Source of the DNA: Athripsodes cinereus
Lineage: Eukaryota > Arthropoda > Insecta > Trichoptera > Leptoceridae
DNA length: 64,000 bases
Assembly: GCA_947579605.1 (NCBI GenBank)
Contig: OX388309.1
Location: 18,732,713-18,796,712 of the forward strand
Reading direction: 5' to 3'
Of this stretch, positions 26,301 through 34,700 are shown piece after piece. The position numbers were made by a program, and so were the translations under genes. Below the pieces are notes generated by a model that had not been told where the DNA came from, did no database searches, and worked only from the letters and a program-made list of their open reading frames with translations. Positions within the stretch are counted from its first letter, which is position 1, and every line of letters begins with the position of its first letter.

Positions 26301-27529
26301 TAGTGCATTTACTCATAAAAATATTATAAACAGGCAGATAAATGTGTGTTTGTATCTTTGATAAAATCATTTCTTGCAGAATATGAATTTTTGAAAAATT
26401 CCAGATACAAAAGCAAACTTGGGAGACACAAGTGGTGCCAATATATCAAAGATGAGGCAAAGATTTACTGAGCTTGTTGATGATGCATTCAGCTTATTTG
26501 GCAGCGGGTACAATACACCTAAATCTCCAAGTGATGTACCACGAAGAGAAGTAAAGCAGCCCATTAAAGTTTCTTCTGTTGAAAAAACGATTCCAGAGCC
26601 TTTTTCCAGACCACAAATGATTAAAATAAGGTAAGTGGTTTATTTGAATTATAATTTAATGTGAAACTTTTTCTTCTCTAACTCTTATAACATTATTGTG
26701 GGAGACAATCCTCTTCCTTGCAAAATGTGTTTTCGAATGACTCAAGAGCTTTTACCCAATAAGCTAAAACATTAGTACAAATATAGGCAAAAATATTATT
26801 AATGCATGGAAAAATAACATCAGAGAGGACAACTGACTCTCTATGAATAAACCCGGATAAAAGATCAATTTGGAAACTGTTGTGAATGTTTTTAGTTGTT
26901 AGTGAAACCAGTTGACAATAAAATAGCACATTTTAACCATTAAGTATTATTATACACACTAAAAATATGATATTTATGTTTTGAAATAATCAATTTTCTT
27001 TAATTACTGTGTATTTTATTAACAGTGAGCCTGCCGGAATTCACAGTGGTGTAGAGCAACGCCCTCTCACAGGATTGCCACCACGACCCCCTCCGCCGAG
27101 ACAGGGGATAGCGTGGGGATCTACATCAGTTGTTCCTATGGTAATCTACCTTAATTTTCTTTTAGTACTAGGTATAGGTATCCATTTGTATTTCCAGCAT
27201 ATTCATAAACATTCAGGTGTACATTGTGTATATATTAAATTGATACTGCTCATTCCCTATTGTAACATAGTCTCAAGTATGTCTTTCACTTTGGAATTTA
27301 TATTAAAAATAGAGATACATTACATAATATATGATTATAACTTGATTTGGTATATTTTTGGTTCATCTAGTCTCGGTCTTCGAGTGCGGGAGGTACACAA
27401 AGACGACCTATAGTGGACAGTGTTCGAGTTAACTCTGAAGGAGTGCTTCCAGCTACAGACCCTGCCCTACCTCTCCTACAAGCCATAAGAAGTGAATTGA
27501 ATAAACTTCCAGGAACTAGTGATGCATAG
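5216..27529 (+). CDS. KIAA1549-like type I membrane protein (13 exons, 883 aa)
   Basis: Inferred exons are 5216-5324, 19727-19938, 20132-20349, 21008-21434, 21939-22092, 22176-22438, 22512-22648, 22761-22903, 24935-25145, 25870-26147, 26405-26630, 27026-27140 and 27371-27529. All introns are GT/AG, phases agree and the sum is 2652 nt ending in TAG. The order is: hydrophobic signal segment (residues ~7-20); acidic ectodomain with NST, NTT and NVT sequons near 286, 295 and 319 and a dibasic KR at 276-277; a conserved block VIYWVSVGGHPVPAL (~332-346) that looks like the membrane-proximal SEA-like part of the family; a transmembrane helix ~395-417 followed by CR; then a ~465-residue cytoplasmic tail rich in Ser, Arg and Pro, with PPRPPPPR at 811-818 as a likely SH3 ligand. 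Overall resemblance is to the UPF0606/KIAA1549 family, whose biochemical role is poorly known. Vertebrate KIAA1549 is far longer in its ectodomain. Exon 9 could start at 24938 instead. The family call rests on remembered similarity; the gene model is firmer than the name. Confidence 0.75.
5495..5695 (-). repeat. SINE-like family S copy
   Basis: Read on the plus strand it has a (CTA)n tract, 'taccattacgacgtattcca', 'gagtggggtagtcagcaga', 'cagctgcatgtag', 'catgcaagctgtcctct' and ends near 'tttacaggac'. The same ordered blocks recur at 14058, 33355, 39350, 42105, 51403 and 61478, and inverted at 35340. The CTA tract is its microsatellite tail, so sense is minus. Confidence 0.65.
6035..6337. mobile_element. 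303-bp element with perfect 30-bp terminal inverted repeats
   Basis: The arms at 6035-6064 and 6308-6337 are exact inverted complements, beginning ATGAAGACTGTATG and ending AATTTTCATCCG. Flanks are TA-rich, so a short TA-type duplication is possible but cannot be told from background. The ~240-bp middle encodes nothing recognisable. Class II MITE is the simplest reading; the superfamily is unresolved. Confidence 0.7.
6360..7215 (-). pseudogene. LINE-A reverse transcriptase C-terminal half (degenerate)
   Basis: On the minus strand a 242-residue frame (7197-6469) has DMIRYADDIALLADS, the YADD catalytic box of a non-LTR reverse transcriptase. It then has thumb-like sequence with KEKTKCMVVG and EFVYLGSRI, and a C-terminal region with LLYDCETWTISKSE and HWSEHVENEEVL. 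Near 6508 the frame shifts; the other frame carries GRPRDAYMDQLKTDMNCGSY, the normal terminal motif, and stops near 6365. A (TA)n tract follows. The 5' part is missing, so this is a 5'-truncated, dead copy of an RTE- or Jockey-like LINE. Confidence 0.85.
7345..7680 (-). mobile_element. LINE 3' end (untranslated tail)
   Basis: On the minus strand there is 'ccgccatttgtactacttaa', 'tgtacaataaagattatttt' and an A/T-rich tail near 7535-7560, the look of a polyadenylated insect LINE 3' end. Upstream and downstream bases (7345-7530) may belong to the same or an adjoining relic. Family not assigned. Confidence 0.4.
7970..8790. repeat. Probable repeat-derived block, unclassified
   Basis: The block is richer in G+C than its surroundings and contains 'cattaagggtt', 'ccctggatgtttta' and repeated 'cattaagggtt' at 8725. 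A related phrase recurs at 36768-36805 next to LINE-A. That suggests a LINE-derived or SINE-like origin. No intact frame or terminus was seen. Confidence 0.3.
8870..9130. other. Isolated GC-rich block in intron
   Basis: About 120 bases (8998-9115) are strongly GC-rich in an AT-rich intron ('gacgacctcgctcgtcgacg', 'cccgcgccgccgaagcc'). No long frame, splice pair or inverted terminus was seen. It may be a fragment of a transposon or exapted sequence. Confidence 0.3.
9130..11860. other. AT-rich intron sequence, no feature seen
   Basis: Only short A/T-biased frames occur. A CAGTGGCGG motif at 10370, typical of some hAT ends, has no partner nearby, and no target duplication was found. Confidence 0.5.
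11865..12175 (+). mobile_element. CR1-like LINE 3' end
   Basis: A pyrimidine-rich frame ends in 'ggttggctggaagatgttgc', 'aacaagtccgccagttgaca' and 'gtacaaaaattttattatgt', then 'aataaagttttattatt'. The same order (GGYTGGCTGGAAGA..., pyrimidine-rich upstream region, AATAAAGTTTTATT end) appears at 62160-62285 and inverted at 40970-41060. It matches the general look of insect CR1 3' UTRs. Confidence 0.6.
12830..13100 (-). repeat. Retroelement relics with A-rich tail
   Basis: 12830-13005 is moderately GC-rich, with long minus-strand coding-like stretches broken by stops. 13005-13100 on the minus strand is a polyadenylated LINE-like tail (AAATAAATAAATAAAA, with 'gttgtatc' before it) comparable to those at 15950, 34310 and 52735. 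Families not assigned. Confidence 0.35.
13445..13870. repeat. Degenerate interspersed repeat, unclassified
   Basis: Contains 'gtgctgatgctgatgcacaa', 'gagcacccggcaaagaa' and, near 13790, 'cttcaagttggttgta' followed by a GATGATGATAATAAAG simple tract. The look is of a retroelement 3' region. No frame or clear boundary was found. Confidence 0.25.
14058..14262 (-). repeat. SINE-like family S copy
   Basis: On the plus strand it contains 'taccatcacggaatatccca', 'caagtggggtagccagcaga', 'ggctgcatgtag', 'caggatgggtggcatacctc' and 'gacactcgaaaactt'. The last block coincides with the end of the copy at 51403-51606, so both boundaries of the family are reproducible. Confidence 0.7.
14833..15061. mobile_element. 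hAT MITE, 229 bp, inverted copy of the 1776 family
   Basis: The ends are CAGTGGTTCCCAAA and TTTGGGAACTACTG. The 8-bp TSD TTCTAAAC is perfect at 14825-14832 and 15062-15069. Internal blocks ('gggtctcaagattga', 'agatgggtcgaagcccag') are the reverse complement of the start of the copy at 1776. It lies in the long first intron. Confidence 0.87.
15836..16400 (-). repeat. (AAT)n microsatellite followed by a LINE 3' tail
   Basis: 15836-15875 is an interrupted (AAT)n run. At 15953-15975 a (TTTA)n tract is followed by 'cattcaacggcacaaaagcc', which on the minus strand is a polyadenylated LINE-like end (GGCTTTTGTGCCG ... AAATAAATAAAT). The A-rich DNA to 16400 has no recognised motif and may be element body or host sequence. 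Confidence 0.4.
16948..17822 (+). mobile_element. Tandem, 5'-truncated R2/NeSL-like retroelement with direct repeats
   Basis: A 154-bp sequence occurs at 16948-17101 and again at 17669-17822, exactly 721 bp apart, with only about three differences ('gagcctaatc', 'tatctggataggtgaatttt', 'tgatcatgactgatcatatg', 'ctgccgccgcgt'). Between them is the C-terminal coding frame 17106-17660. The second copy begins 8 bases after the stop codon and so is the element's 3' UTR. The first copy is then the 3' end of a preceding unit. This is a head-to-tail arrangement, as also known for Penelope-like elements. Internal A-rich junction at 17102-17108. Confidence 0.75.
17106..17660 (+). CDS. Retroelement C-terminal restriction-like endonuclease (partial)
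   Basis: A single uninterrupted frame of 184 codons runs to TGA at 17658-17660. It opens in the repeat junction without its own start, and the only in-frame ATG (near 17494) is late. Visible motifs: YRHNHVAKIIHQNLAIKH, a linker with YNPEPVL, then RPDLVLHDKRNK followed by TYLIDIAVPNTHN. The last two fit the R-PD-(12-14)-D core of the restriction-like endonuclease at the C-terminus of R2-, NeSL- and R4-type non-LTR retrotransposons. The frame then runs EKIRKYTEL, VYIIPLVMSATGVTPKSL, and an end rich in Ile. The absence of stops argues for recent insertion. The family name is from remembered similarity; the exact clade is unresolved. Confidence 0.7.
   Translation, partial: KYLAQTEYTYRHNHVAKIIHQNLAIKHNLLNSNNVIPYFKYNPEPVLDNQNYRLYYDKTIITDRQIHHNRPDLVLHDKRNKITYLIDIAVPNTHNIQTTVAEKIRKYTELGGEIKNIWHSRSVYIIPLVMSATGVTPKSLINNLQKLDLPVNLYIKIQKSIIINTCNIVKKFLNTDISGTMLVF
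18946..19262 (-). pseudogene. LINE-B C-terminal fragment
   Basis: The minus-strand frame 19245-18952 reads VNKLRWFGHVERMEEERMTK ... GVRKRGRPRTTWLEHVDQIL ... NRRACMRN ... SAYPTWDTA and stops, followed by a short TATAG-like tail. The WFGHVERM and GRPRTTW motifs are typical of the C-termini of arthropod non-LTR reverse transcriptases. Here Asn and Cys replacements show decay. It lies just upstream of exon 2 of the KIAA1549-like gene. Confidence 0.8.
23360..23945 (-). mobile_element. Candidate LTR/leader fragment of an LTR retroelement
   Basis: The block is much more GC-rich than its surroundings. On the minus strand it reads 'gaggccccctcaacgtggga', which resembles the primer-binding/leader region of insect LTR elements, after a ~480-bp stretch starting near 'tgtacataattcctgg' at about 23940. 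No second LTR or gag/pol frame is present. A solo-LTR remnant is one reading; an unrelated repeat is equally possible. Confidence 0.3.
24757..24848. repeat. Short imperfect inverted repeat (hairpin)
   Basis: 'ccaataatctgt' followed by 'ccattactaacagt' is mirrored by 'actgacagtaatgg' and 'acagattattg' about 40 bases on. It may be the two ends of a small deleted MITE; no target duplication was found. Confidence 0.35.
25180..25445 (+). pseudogene. LINE-C C-terminal fragment
   Basis: The plus-strand translation begins LSFENKCLRRILNVKWYEHV and continues TNDAVRRRTRQRSVISVIQE, then frameshifts and stops. The 3' end, 'gccctgtgctcctgagagga', then 'gcgttgagggtgatgaatga', matches the copy at 49010-49790. 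It sits in the intron between exons 9 and 10 of the KIAA1549-like gene. Confidence 0.8.
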
Positions 27530-28744
27530 TTGCCTTAATATTCATATACCTAAGTGTTCAACAGTGAATTAAAATGTGCCTATACATTTTTTTATAATGC
27601 CCTTGAATACCAATCTATAAATAGTTTTAACTGTATAATATTTTATCTTCTTCCGTAATTCAGAACTATACTTTTATTATTCCTCCAACATTTGTCATTA
27701 TTTTCTCATATTCAGAATTTTAAAACTGGTTATAAATGGCATTACATCAATTATGAATTACAAAATAATTTAATATATTACTTGCCATTTTATACATTAG
27801 GACAGTATGTTACTCACTAAATTGTGAAGATGGTTATAACAGAGTTCATTTCCATGAAGCTCACTCCAAATATATATTTTCTTGAAACTTTACTATGACT
27901 TTGGCCGAATGTCATTGTAAAGTTTCAGGAAATTCTTGGTCAACTTATCAAAAAATTTAAAATTGTGTATTAAGTTAAATAATTTATACAATATTTTGAT
28001 ACTTAGTAAGTTTGAATATGAATACAAAACATTCACTATATATAAGACATAAGATAGTAATATGATGTGTAATACAATGAGTAGGTATAAGACCATTCCT
28101 CGTGCATTATTGTTAACTATTCCGTCCATTAATGTTAGTATTATTTGAATAAACTTAATAACAAAAATGATTTTATCCATTACCTGGTGTTTGTATTTTA
28201 TATAAGACAAATTGAAGTAATTAGTAGTTTTATGCTAGAGTATTGGACTTTCAATCAAGAGATTCTAGGTTCAAATCCTCTCGCTTTTGACTTACCTACT
28301 CAACCTTTACTACACAAGTATACTACTTGCTGTGAGCTTATTTGGATTTGTAACAATCCCAATTTTTTTCAATATGTTTTATCAGTGACTTGGAATATTA
28401 CTTGTCGGGAAAGTGGTAATAAAATATGTTTCTTTTTTCAAATAAAACATTTGTCAATAAAATTTTATGAAATTTACAAAACAAAAAAAAAAGTATTCAC
28501 ATCCAACAAATATATTAAACAATGAAAGAATATTTTCCAAAGATAAGACATTAAAAAAATTCTTCGTGTATAATAAATAAATCACAATTTCAAGCATTTG
28601 CCATAAACATGGAAGTTTTCATAAAAAAAATTAAGAAGACACGACACTAAAATTTAGATAGACATAAAATTATTATAGCACTTAATATGATGCGATAGAG
28701 TTATGGGTTAGAGAGTTTAGACAATTATAAATTACATAAAAAAC
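27530..28744. other. Convergent intergenic region with both 3' UTRs
   Basis: The KIAA1549-like stop at 27529 and the FAM114A stop at 28745 face each other 1.2 kb apart, so the two transcripts end towards one another. AATAAA-type motifs occur on the plus strand near 28147 and 28568, but the real cleavage sites cannot be chosen. No protein frame with support was found. Confidence 0.55.
28215..28300 (+). repeat. tRNA-like SINE head
   Basis: 'gctagagtattggactttca', then 'atcaagagattctaggttca' and 'aatcctctc', keep the spacing of a tRNA anticodon arm and B box (GGTTCAAATCC). The acceptor stem is not paired, so it is not a functional tRNA but looks like a tRNA-derived SINE in the convergent 3' region. 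Confidence 0.4.
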
Positions 28745-31700
28745 CTACGTTGCACCAACTTGTAAGATTGGAATAGTGAGAAGAAATGCATCTTTAACAT
28801 ATGAACTGCCTTTTTCTGCCTGAAAAACAAAAATAAAAAATAATGGTAAGTAAACAGTCACTGACAAATTTACATACATAAATTGACATTTCAGTATTCA
28901 ATAACATTTATGTTCCGTGGAATCCTTGACAAAGAATACATCTCCTAGTCTTTTCTGTAAATTTTCAGGTTCCTTGTAAAAAGCAGGTGTTAGTGGACTA
29001 ATACAATATTTAACATCTATGCAATAAAGATTATTATTATAAGTACAGTCTGGCAAGTAATGTGTGTATTTATAATTAGTTAGCTTGATCCACACTCACT
29101 GAACAAATGATGCAAACGAATATTTTGTTGATATAATATTTTTCAACTTTTTCTTGATACGTTGATGAATTCAAAAAAAGATAGGTAAGGTAACACACAC
29201 ACATAAAACTACTTGTCACACTTACCTCCAAGTACACTGTAGTCATGGCACTTGTCACATTTTCAGAGTTTGTGCATTGCTCAGATAATTTATTCAGTTT
29301 ACTTGTGTATACATTTGCTATTTCTCCAATGTGATGAGATAAAATGGCAGTAAGTCTAAAAATATAATAATGTACATTTACGTAAGTAGCTTTAAGAAGA
29401 GAAATAAGGTTTTCATAAGATCTGCAAGGAATATGTTAAAATGGATTATATTGAATATTTATTTAAAAAAAAAATGACAAATATCAAAACAACATTAATT
29501 TATAAGTCAATGTGTGGTACAGTCTTGGAATTATGTTACATGCTACAGCTAAAATGCTTGTGTAAGTATTGAAAATAACTGTACTGAGCTATCACAGGAT
29601 AAGCACGTATGTAATGAAAGACTATAATAAAACGTTGAAAGAACCTCTACATTCTCAGATACCTCAGGAGTCGAGGATTCCTATTTATCTGAATTAGCAG
29701 ACACTCCATCTTATCCTTACAGACGACCCGAAGAACAGACCGATGTAAGGCGCCTAGCAGAATTAGTGTGGAAAAAACAATAACAAATACATATGGGGGA
29801 AAACAAAATAAAATCCACACAAAACAAAAAAATACAATATATTGTGGCAGGATTAACAAAATATTCTTTAAACCTGTCCGTGAGTGAATAAAGAAAAAAT
29901 AAAAGTGTATGGCAGAGTGAATTAATTCAACTTTCACTTTTTGAATATTTTTTTATTGCATATTATAGAAAATGATCCCTAGAATAAATGTTTATAACGA
30001 ACCAACTCTCAAAAATTAATAATAACGGAGTTATACAAGTTATACAATGACGTATCAAAAACAATTTTGATACGTCATGTCTGCTCCGGTATTGTCAACA
30101 ATGGGTTCAATATAGGAATATTTATTAGTATTAAAAATATTTATTTTTATTTGTTTTTAACAAAAACTTATGTAGGTACTAAAAACTAATTAAATTGTCC
30201 AGAATTAGCACAAAAAGTAAAAAAAATCACAAAACACTCCATAAAATAACACCTATAGCGCACGAACGCACGCAGCAAAATGGTTTGCAACCGCAAGTGA
30301 CGGCTAGGTATTTCAAGCGGCGGTCACGTGACATTTTGTATAGGCGATAAATAAGGTCTAAACACGCCTATTTTTAAATTTTTTCCTTGTGATTGGTAAA
30401 GTACATCCGACAGATTGGACCAATGATGAAATTGACGAATTTGGCGGGAATACGTAAATATTACTGGATCAAACGCACCGTTGCGTGCGTACTCCAGATC
30501 CCATAATATTTCTTGCACGCACCGGTGCGTTGGTACTCCTTTACAGGTTAAAAACCAAGTTTATACCTAAACATTATACTATACAGACAAAAAAATCAGT
30601 ACAGATGGCAGAGGTAAAGTGTGCAGAAACATTTGGGTTTTAAGACAGCGAGTTTACTGAAAGACTATAGTCAATTATACAATTAAACTTACTGGGTTAA
30701 TCCATCCGCTTCATCTGCTGTGGATCTCCTTTCCCTGACACTCAGGAGTGCGGCACATTTGTGCAAGAGCTGGACTGAGAGAGCTGAGAACTGAGCTATA
30801 TATTTTATGGCCAAACCAGATATGTTTTCTATATCATCTTCTAGATTATTTTCAGTTGTGTTATCATCTGATACATCTCGTGATTTATTTATGGATTCAA
30901 AAAGTTCCTTCCAACAACTGTAACACAATTAGGTATATTAAAAATACTTCAATGCATCACATAAAATAAAAAGTGAAATAATAGCCAATGAAGAATAAGT
31001 AAATGCAACTGAATTTACTTTATTATAAGTTCAAAACTAAGTTTGATTCCCAAATCCTTAGTAGCGTCTATTAATTGTTGATGGAATGACTCAACATCAT
31101 GATTGCTGTCAAAATCACCTTCATAATCAGGCAACTCGCATATTTCTGTAATAAAAGTATATTCAATAAAACATTAATTAATCTGCCACTTTCACACATA
31201 TACATAAATATGATTATATAATATTATTTATTTGAAATCACTAAAAGATAACCTTTTACTTGTTCTAATGTTTCATGTAATTCTTTTAGTTCATTTTCAA
31301 GGCATTTACTGGCTAATGTTTGTATCTTTATGTCACATTGCTTAGATAACATTTCTAATGCTTCTAAATGCACTAGTCCTGAAAAAAATGAAACAAATAT
31401 CAAAATAAAATTATATTTCAAATTATATTCAAATTTACAAAATTATACAAAATCAACCAACCTTGATAATCATCAAACAATACCTCAAAATGAGGATGTT
31501 TTTTCTTAGGAAAATCTCCGCTTTCTGTATTTGCATCTTGTTCTTCTTTCCTATCTTTGGCTTCTCTCAATAATGTGGATAGTTTCACCCTTCCGCCAGG
31601 TTCATCTCCTTGAATCACTTTCATTGTTCTCTTTCCTATTTCTTCTAATGTATCTAACCCTCCTGTTATAACTGTTGAACCTAAAAACACGCTAACAAAT

Positions 31701-34700
31701 GAAAAAGGATAAGACTTGAAAATCACCTTAACTCACAGGGCAAACACTTCCGAATTTGGAGAGAGGAGCTTCAGCGTTGCAGGGTCGAATTCTAGGAACC
31801 GATTACCAGCGGATCTAAGACAGAACCAACCCACTGCAACGTTCAGGAGAAAGCTGAAAACATTGCTTTCCAATAAAAGCCACGGCGCCCTTGAGATGGT
31901 CACGGATCATTGAACGGAGCCAAATACAAATTGTTTTTATAATTATTATTATTGGAATTTTATAATAATGATATATAGGTTAGATACCTGTGGTTTCCAC
32001 AAGTTTTGTAACAGATGAGACAATTTTTCCCAGTTGAAACCCTCCAATATTCCTCTGATTTTCCACAGCTTCGCTAGGTTTTTCCTTACTTTCACCTCCT
32101 TCATTTGTCGTTTCATTGCTCTTCTCTTGGGACATACTCTTTTTCATGTGTTCTTCTCTCCTCATTTTAGACTCCTTCTGTATCCTCACCAGTTCCTCAG
32201 GGTCCGGTGCCCCCATTCCAGATTCTATGACATTCGATACAGTAGTAAAACCCTGAAAGCAAATCGGTATGAAGAAGTTTGGTAGAGGGTATTTGGTTTA
32301 TCTACAAATTTTGATTCATACTTTATTTTAAAAAAAAAATTAAAATAATGTTATCTTCTAGTCATCACGTTGATCCACCCAGTGGCGTGTATAGACTTTT
32401 CATGATGGTTAGGCACACAGTCATACCTGAAGATCTTCTATATGGCCTCCCACAACAATGTAAATAAAAAGGTATACTTTAAAAAAAAATGTATCTGGGT
32501 TTTTGTACAACCTTATACACCTTTCACAGTAAGCTAAAAGTTTGTGTTGTGAAAGGGGAGTTTGCCGGCACCTGGGATTGAACAGAATGTGCATGAGACC
32601 GAGACTCTACTTCCAGGCTACCGATGAACTAGAATTAACTTCATTTGTTCACAGAATCAGCCTTTTACATGTAGAAGATTTACATACATAATTGAAATAA
32701 TGTATACATAAGTATAATGAATTTAGACACAAAAAATTAATTAAAAGTTAAAAAAAAGAACAATTCAATCACAGCATAAATTATGAAAAAAATTAATGCA
32801 TTGCATGTCAATTAAATAGTTGGGATTCTTAGTCAAATTTTCAACAAAGAAAGGGATAGTTACTATGTCATTTTATTCATAGTCAATAGGTCAATTCAAT
32901 GTCAAGGGTTCGTACTAAGAAACACATTATGCTTTGAACCGATTTTTCAATTATCGGAATTTCTAAATGAATACTTTTATTATATTTTTTAACTAAGAAA
33001 TCTCAAGTAGAGTCAAACTTTTTAGCTTGTATGAAGGACAAGCCACTGATCCTAATACGAGTTGCGTTATTGTTTAAAAATAATAATAAAAATAAAACTT
33101 ATATTTATATATAATATAAATGTATTAATCACGAGTCCTCACCTGTGAGACATGTGTAGTGAGTTGTGAGACTCCAGATGATATGAGACTGGCCCCCCAA
33201 CCTCCCCAGCCTCCCCATCCTCCTGGTGTATCTGAAGCCTTTCCCCCGGAACTTCCTAAGGAACTTAACTTGTCAGCCAATTCTTTGAATTCTTGTTCAC
33301 TATGCACTGTTTCTGGTTTAGGCGCAACCTAAAAATAAATATATACACAACATTACATTTCCCACAAGTGACGTAGTCAGCAGACTTACTCCATGTAATA
33401 AACATATAAGTCATCCTCTTTTTACCAATAATAGTTAAGATATCAGGATGGGTGGCATACAAGAATTGAAGATACTGAATGTTTTAAAATGATGTTTTAT
33501 GAAAACCTGCCTAAAAATATATCAAGATAAATATGGATTTGAAATAAGTCTAGAATAAGATTGTGTGGTGATGAAGGTCAGCATTACATGGAATTGAATC
33601 TGATATCTTTAGATTGGAAGTCTGAGACTCAAGAGTCAGACATCAATATACCGACAACCTTTAATTATTACAGACAAATATTTCCATTATAAAGACATAC
33701 AGGATTTCTGTTGCTTCACAACAATTTAAGACTTAAATGTAAAAAAGGTTATCTCAGTAATAACTGCAGTCATTGTAAGTAGCTGAGTATGCAAAATTTG
33801 AGGACCGAGTTTCATGAATGCAGTTTGGTTGAGAATAGCTCAGAGAATAATAAAATTGATGAGAGCACCTTATATGATGTGTTTATGAGAGTTATGCCCT
33901 AGAATTACCACAGAATAGTTGATCCCCTTCCACATAGATGGGGTATACATAGGGGATTCAATCCCGGGATCCCGGTCGTATTTTAGTCCCGAAAACTCCG
34001 GGATTTAATTTAGGAAATCCCGGGATTTTCGGGATTAATACAATTATACAATAAGTCAAGAATTTGGGACTCATTCGCATCACTGACAGCCGAAGCTCGT
34101 GTTAGTATCTTAAAAGAGCGCTATTCTGAGTTCGATATCTCACTAGATACGATATTGTGGCAATAGTTACTGATGGTCCAAATTACAGTTGGAAAACTTG
34201 TTAATGCAAAGCACCTAGTTTGTTTTGCACACAGTATTCACTTAGCCTTTTGTGATTTATTGTATAGAAAAATACCTGCAAATGAACCTATCAGTGATGA
34301 TATTTTATTTATTTATTTATTTACATAATACATTAACGGCTATCGCCTTTTATTGATAATTTGGATGATGATAATGAAGAACTGGACTCAGGATTAACCT
34401 ATAAAACCGGTTTTGGTGAGTTTGACCAATGACTGGAATATTAATGAAGTCGTAAAGAAAGTTCGTAGTGGTTCTTATTTTCAAAAGAGCATCTTTGAAG
34501 AATGATACCATGCTTCAAAACTATATTGAAGAGGAACATGGAAGAGAGCTTAATTTATTGTTTAACTGCAAATCGAGTTGGAATAGTCTCTCAACAATGC
34601 TTAAGCGATTTGTTATTTTAAAAAATAGCTTCAAAAAATCACTCACCGACCTAATTCAAATAAATAATTTGTAAAGTCTCTGGTCAATTTAAAAAAACAA

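Noticed and set aside
27893..28210. A 105-codon minus-strand frame downstream of FAM114A
   Set aside because: A/T-driven Ile/Leu/Tyr-rich translation; FAM114A already has a complete terminal exon at 28745-28819.
28145..28525. A 126-codon plus-strand frame after the KIAA1549-like stop
   Set aside because: Low-complexity A/T-rich translation in a convergent 3' UTR region, overlapping a SINE head; no family resemblance.
32383..32470. A CAGTGGCGTG hAT-like terminus
   Set aside because: No inverted partner or target duplication was found nearby.
33540..33665. Inverted tRNA-like words in FAM114A intron 1
   Set aside because: A weak B-box match and SINE-like context only; too decayed to call.
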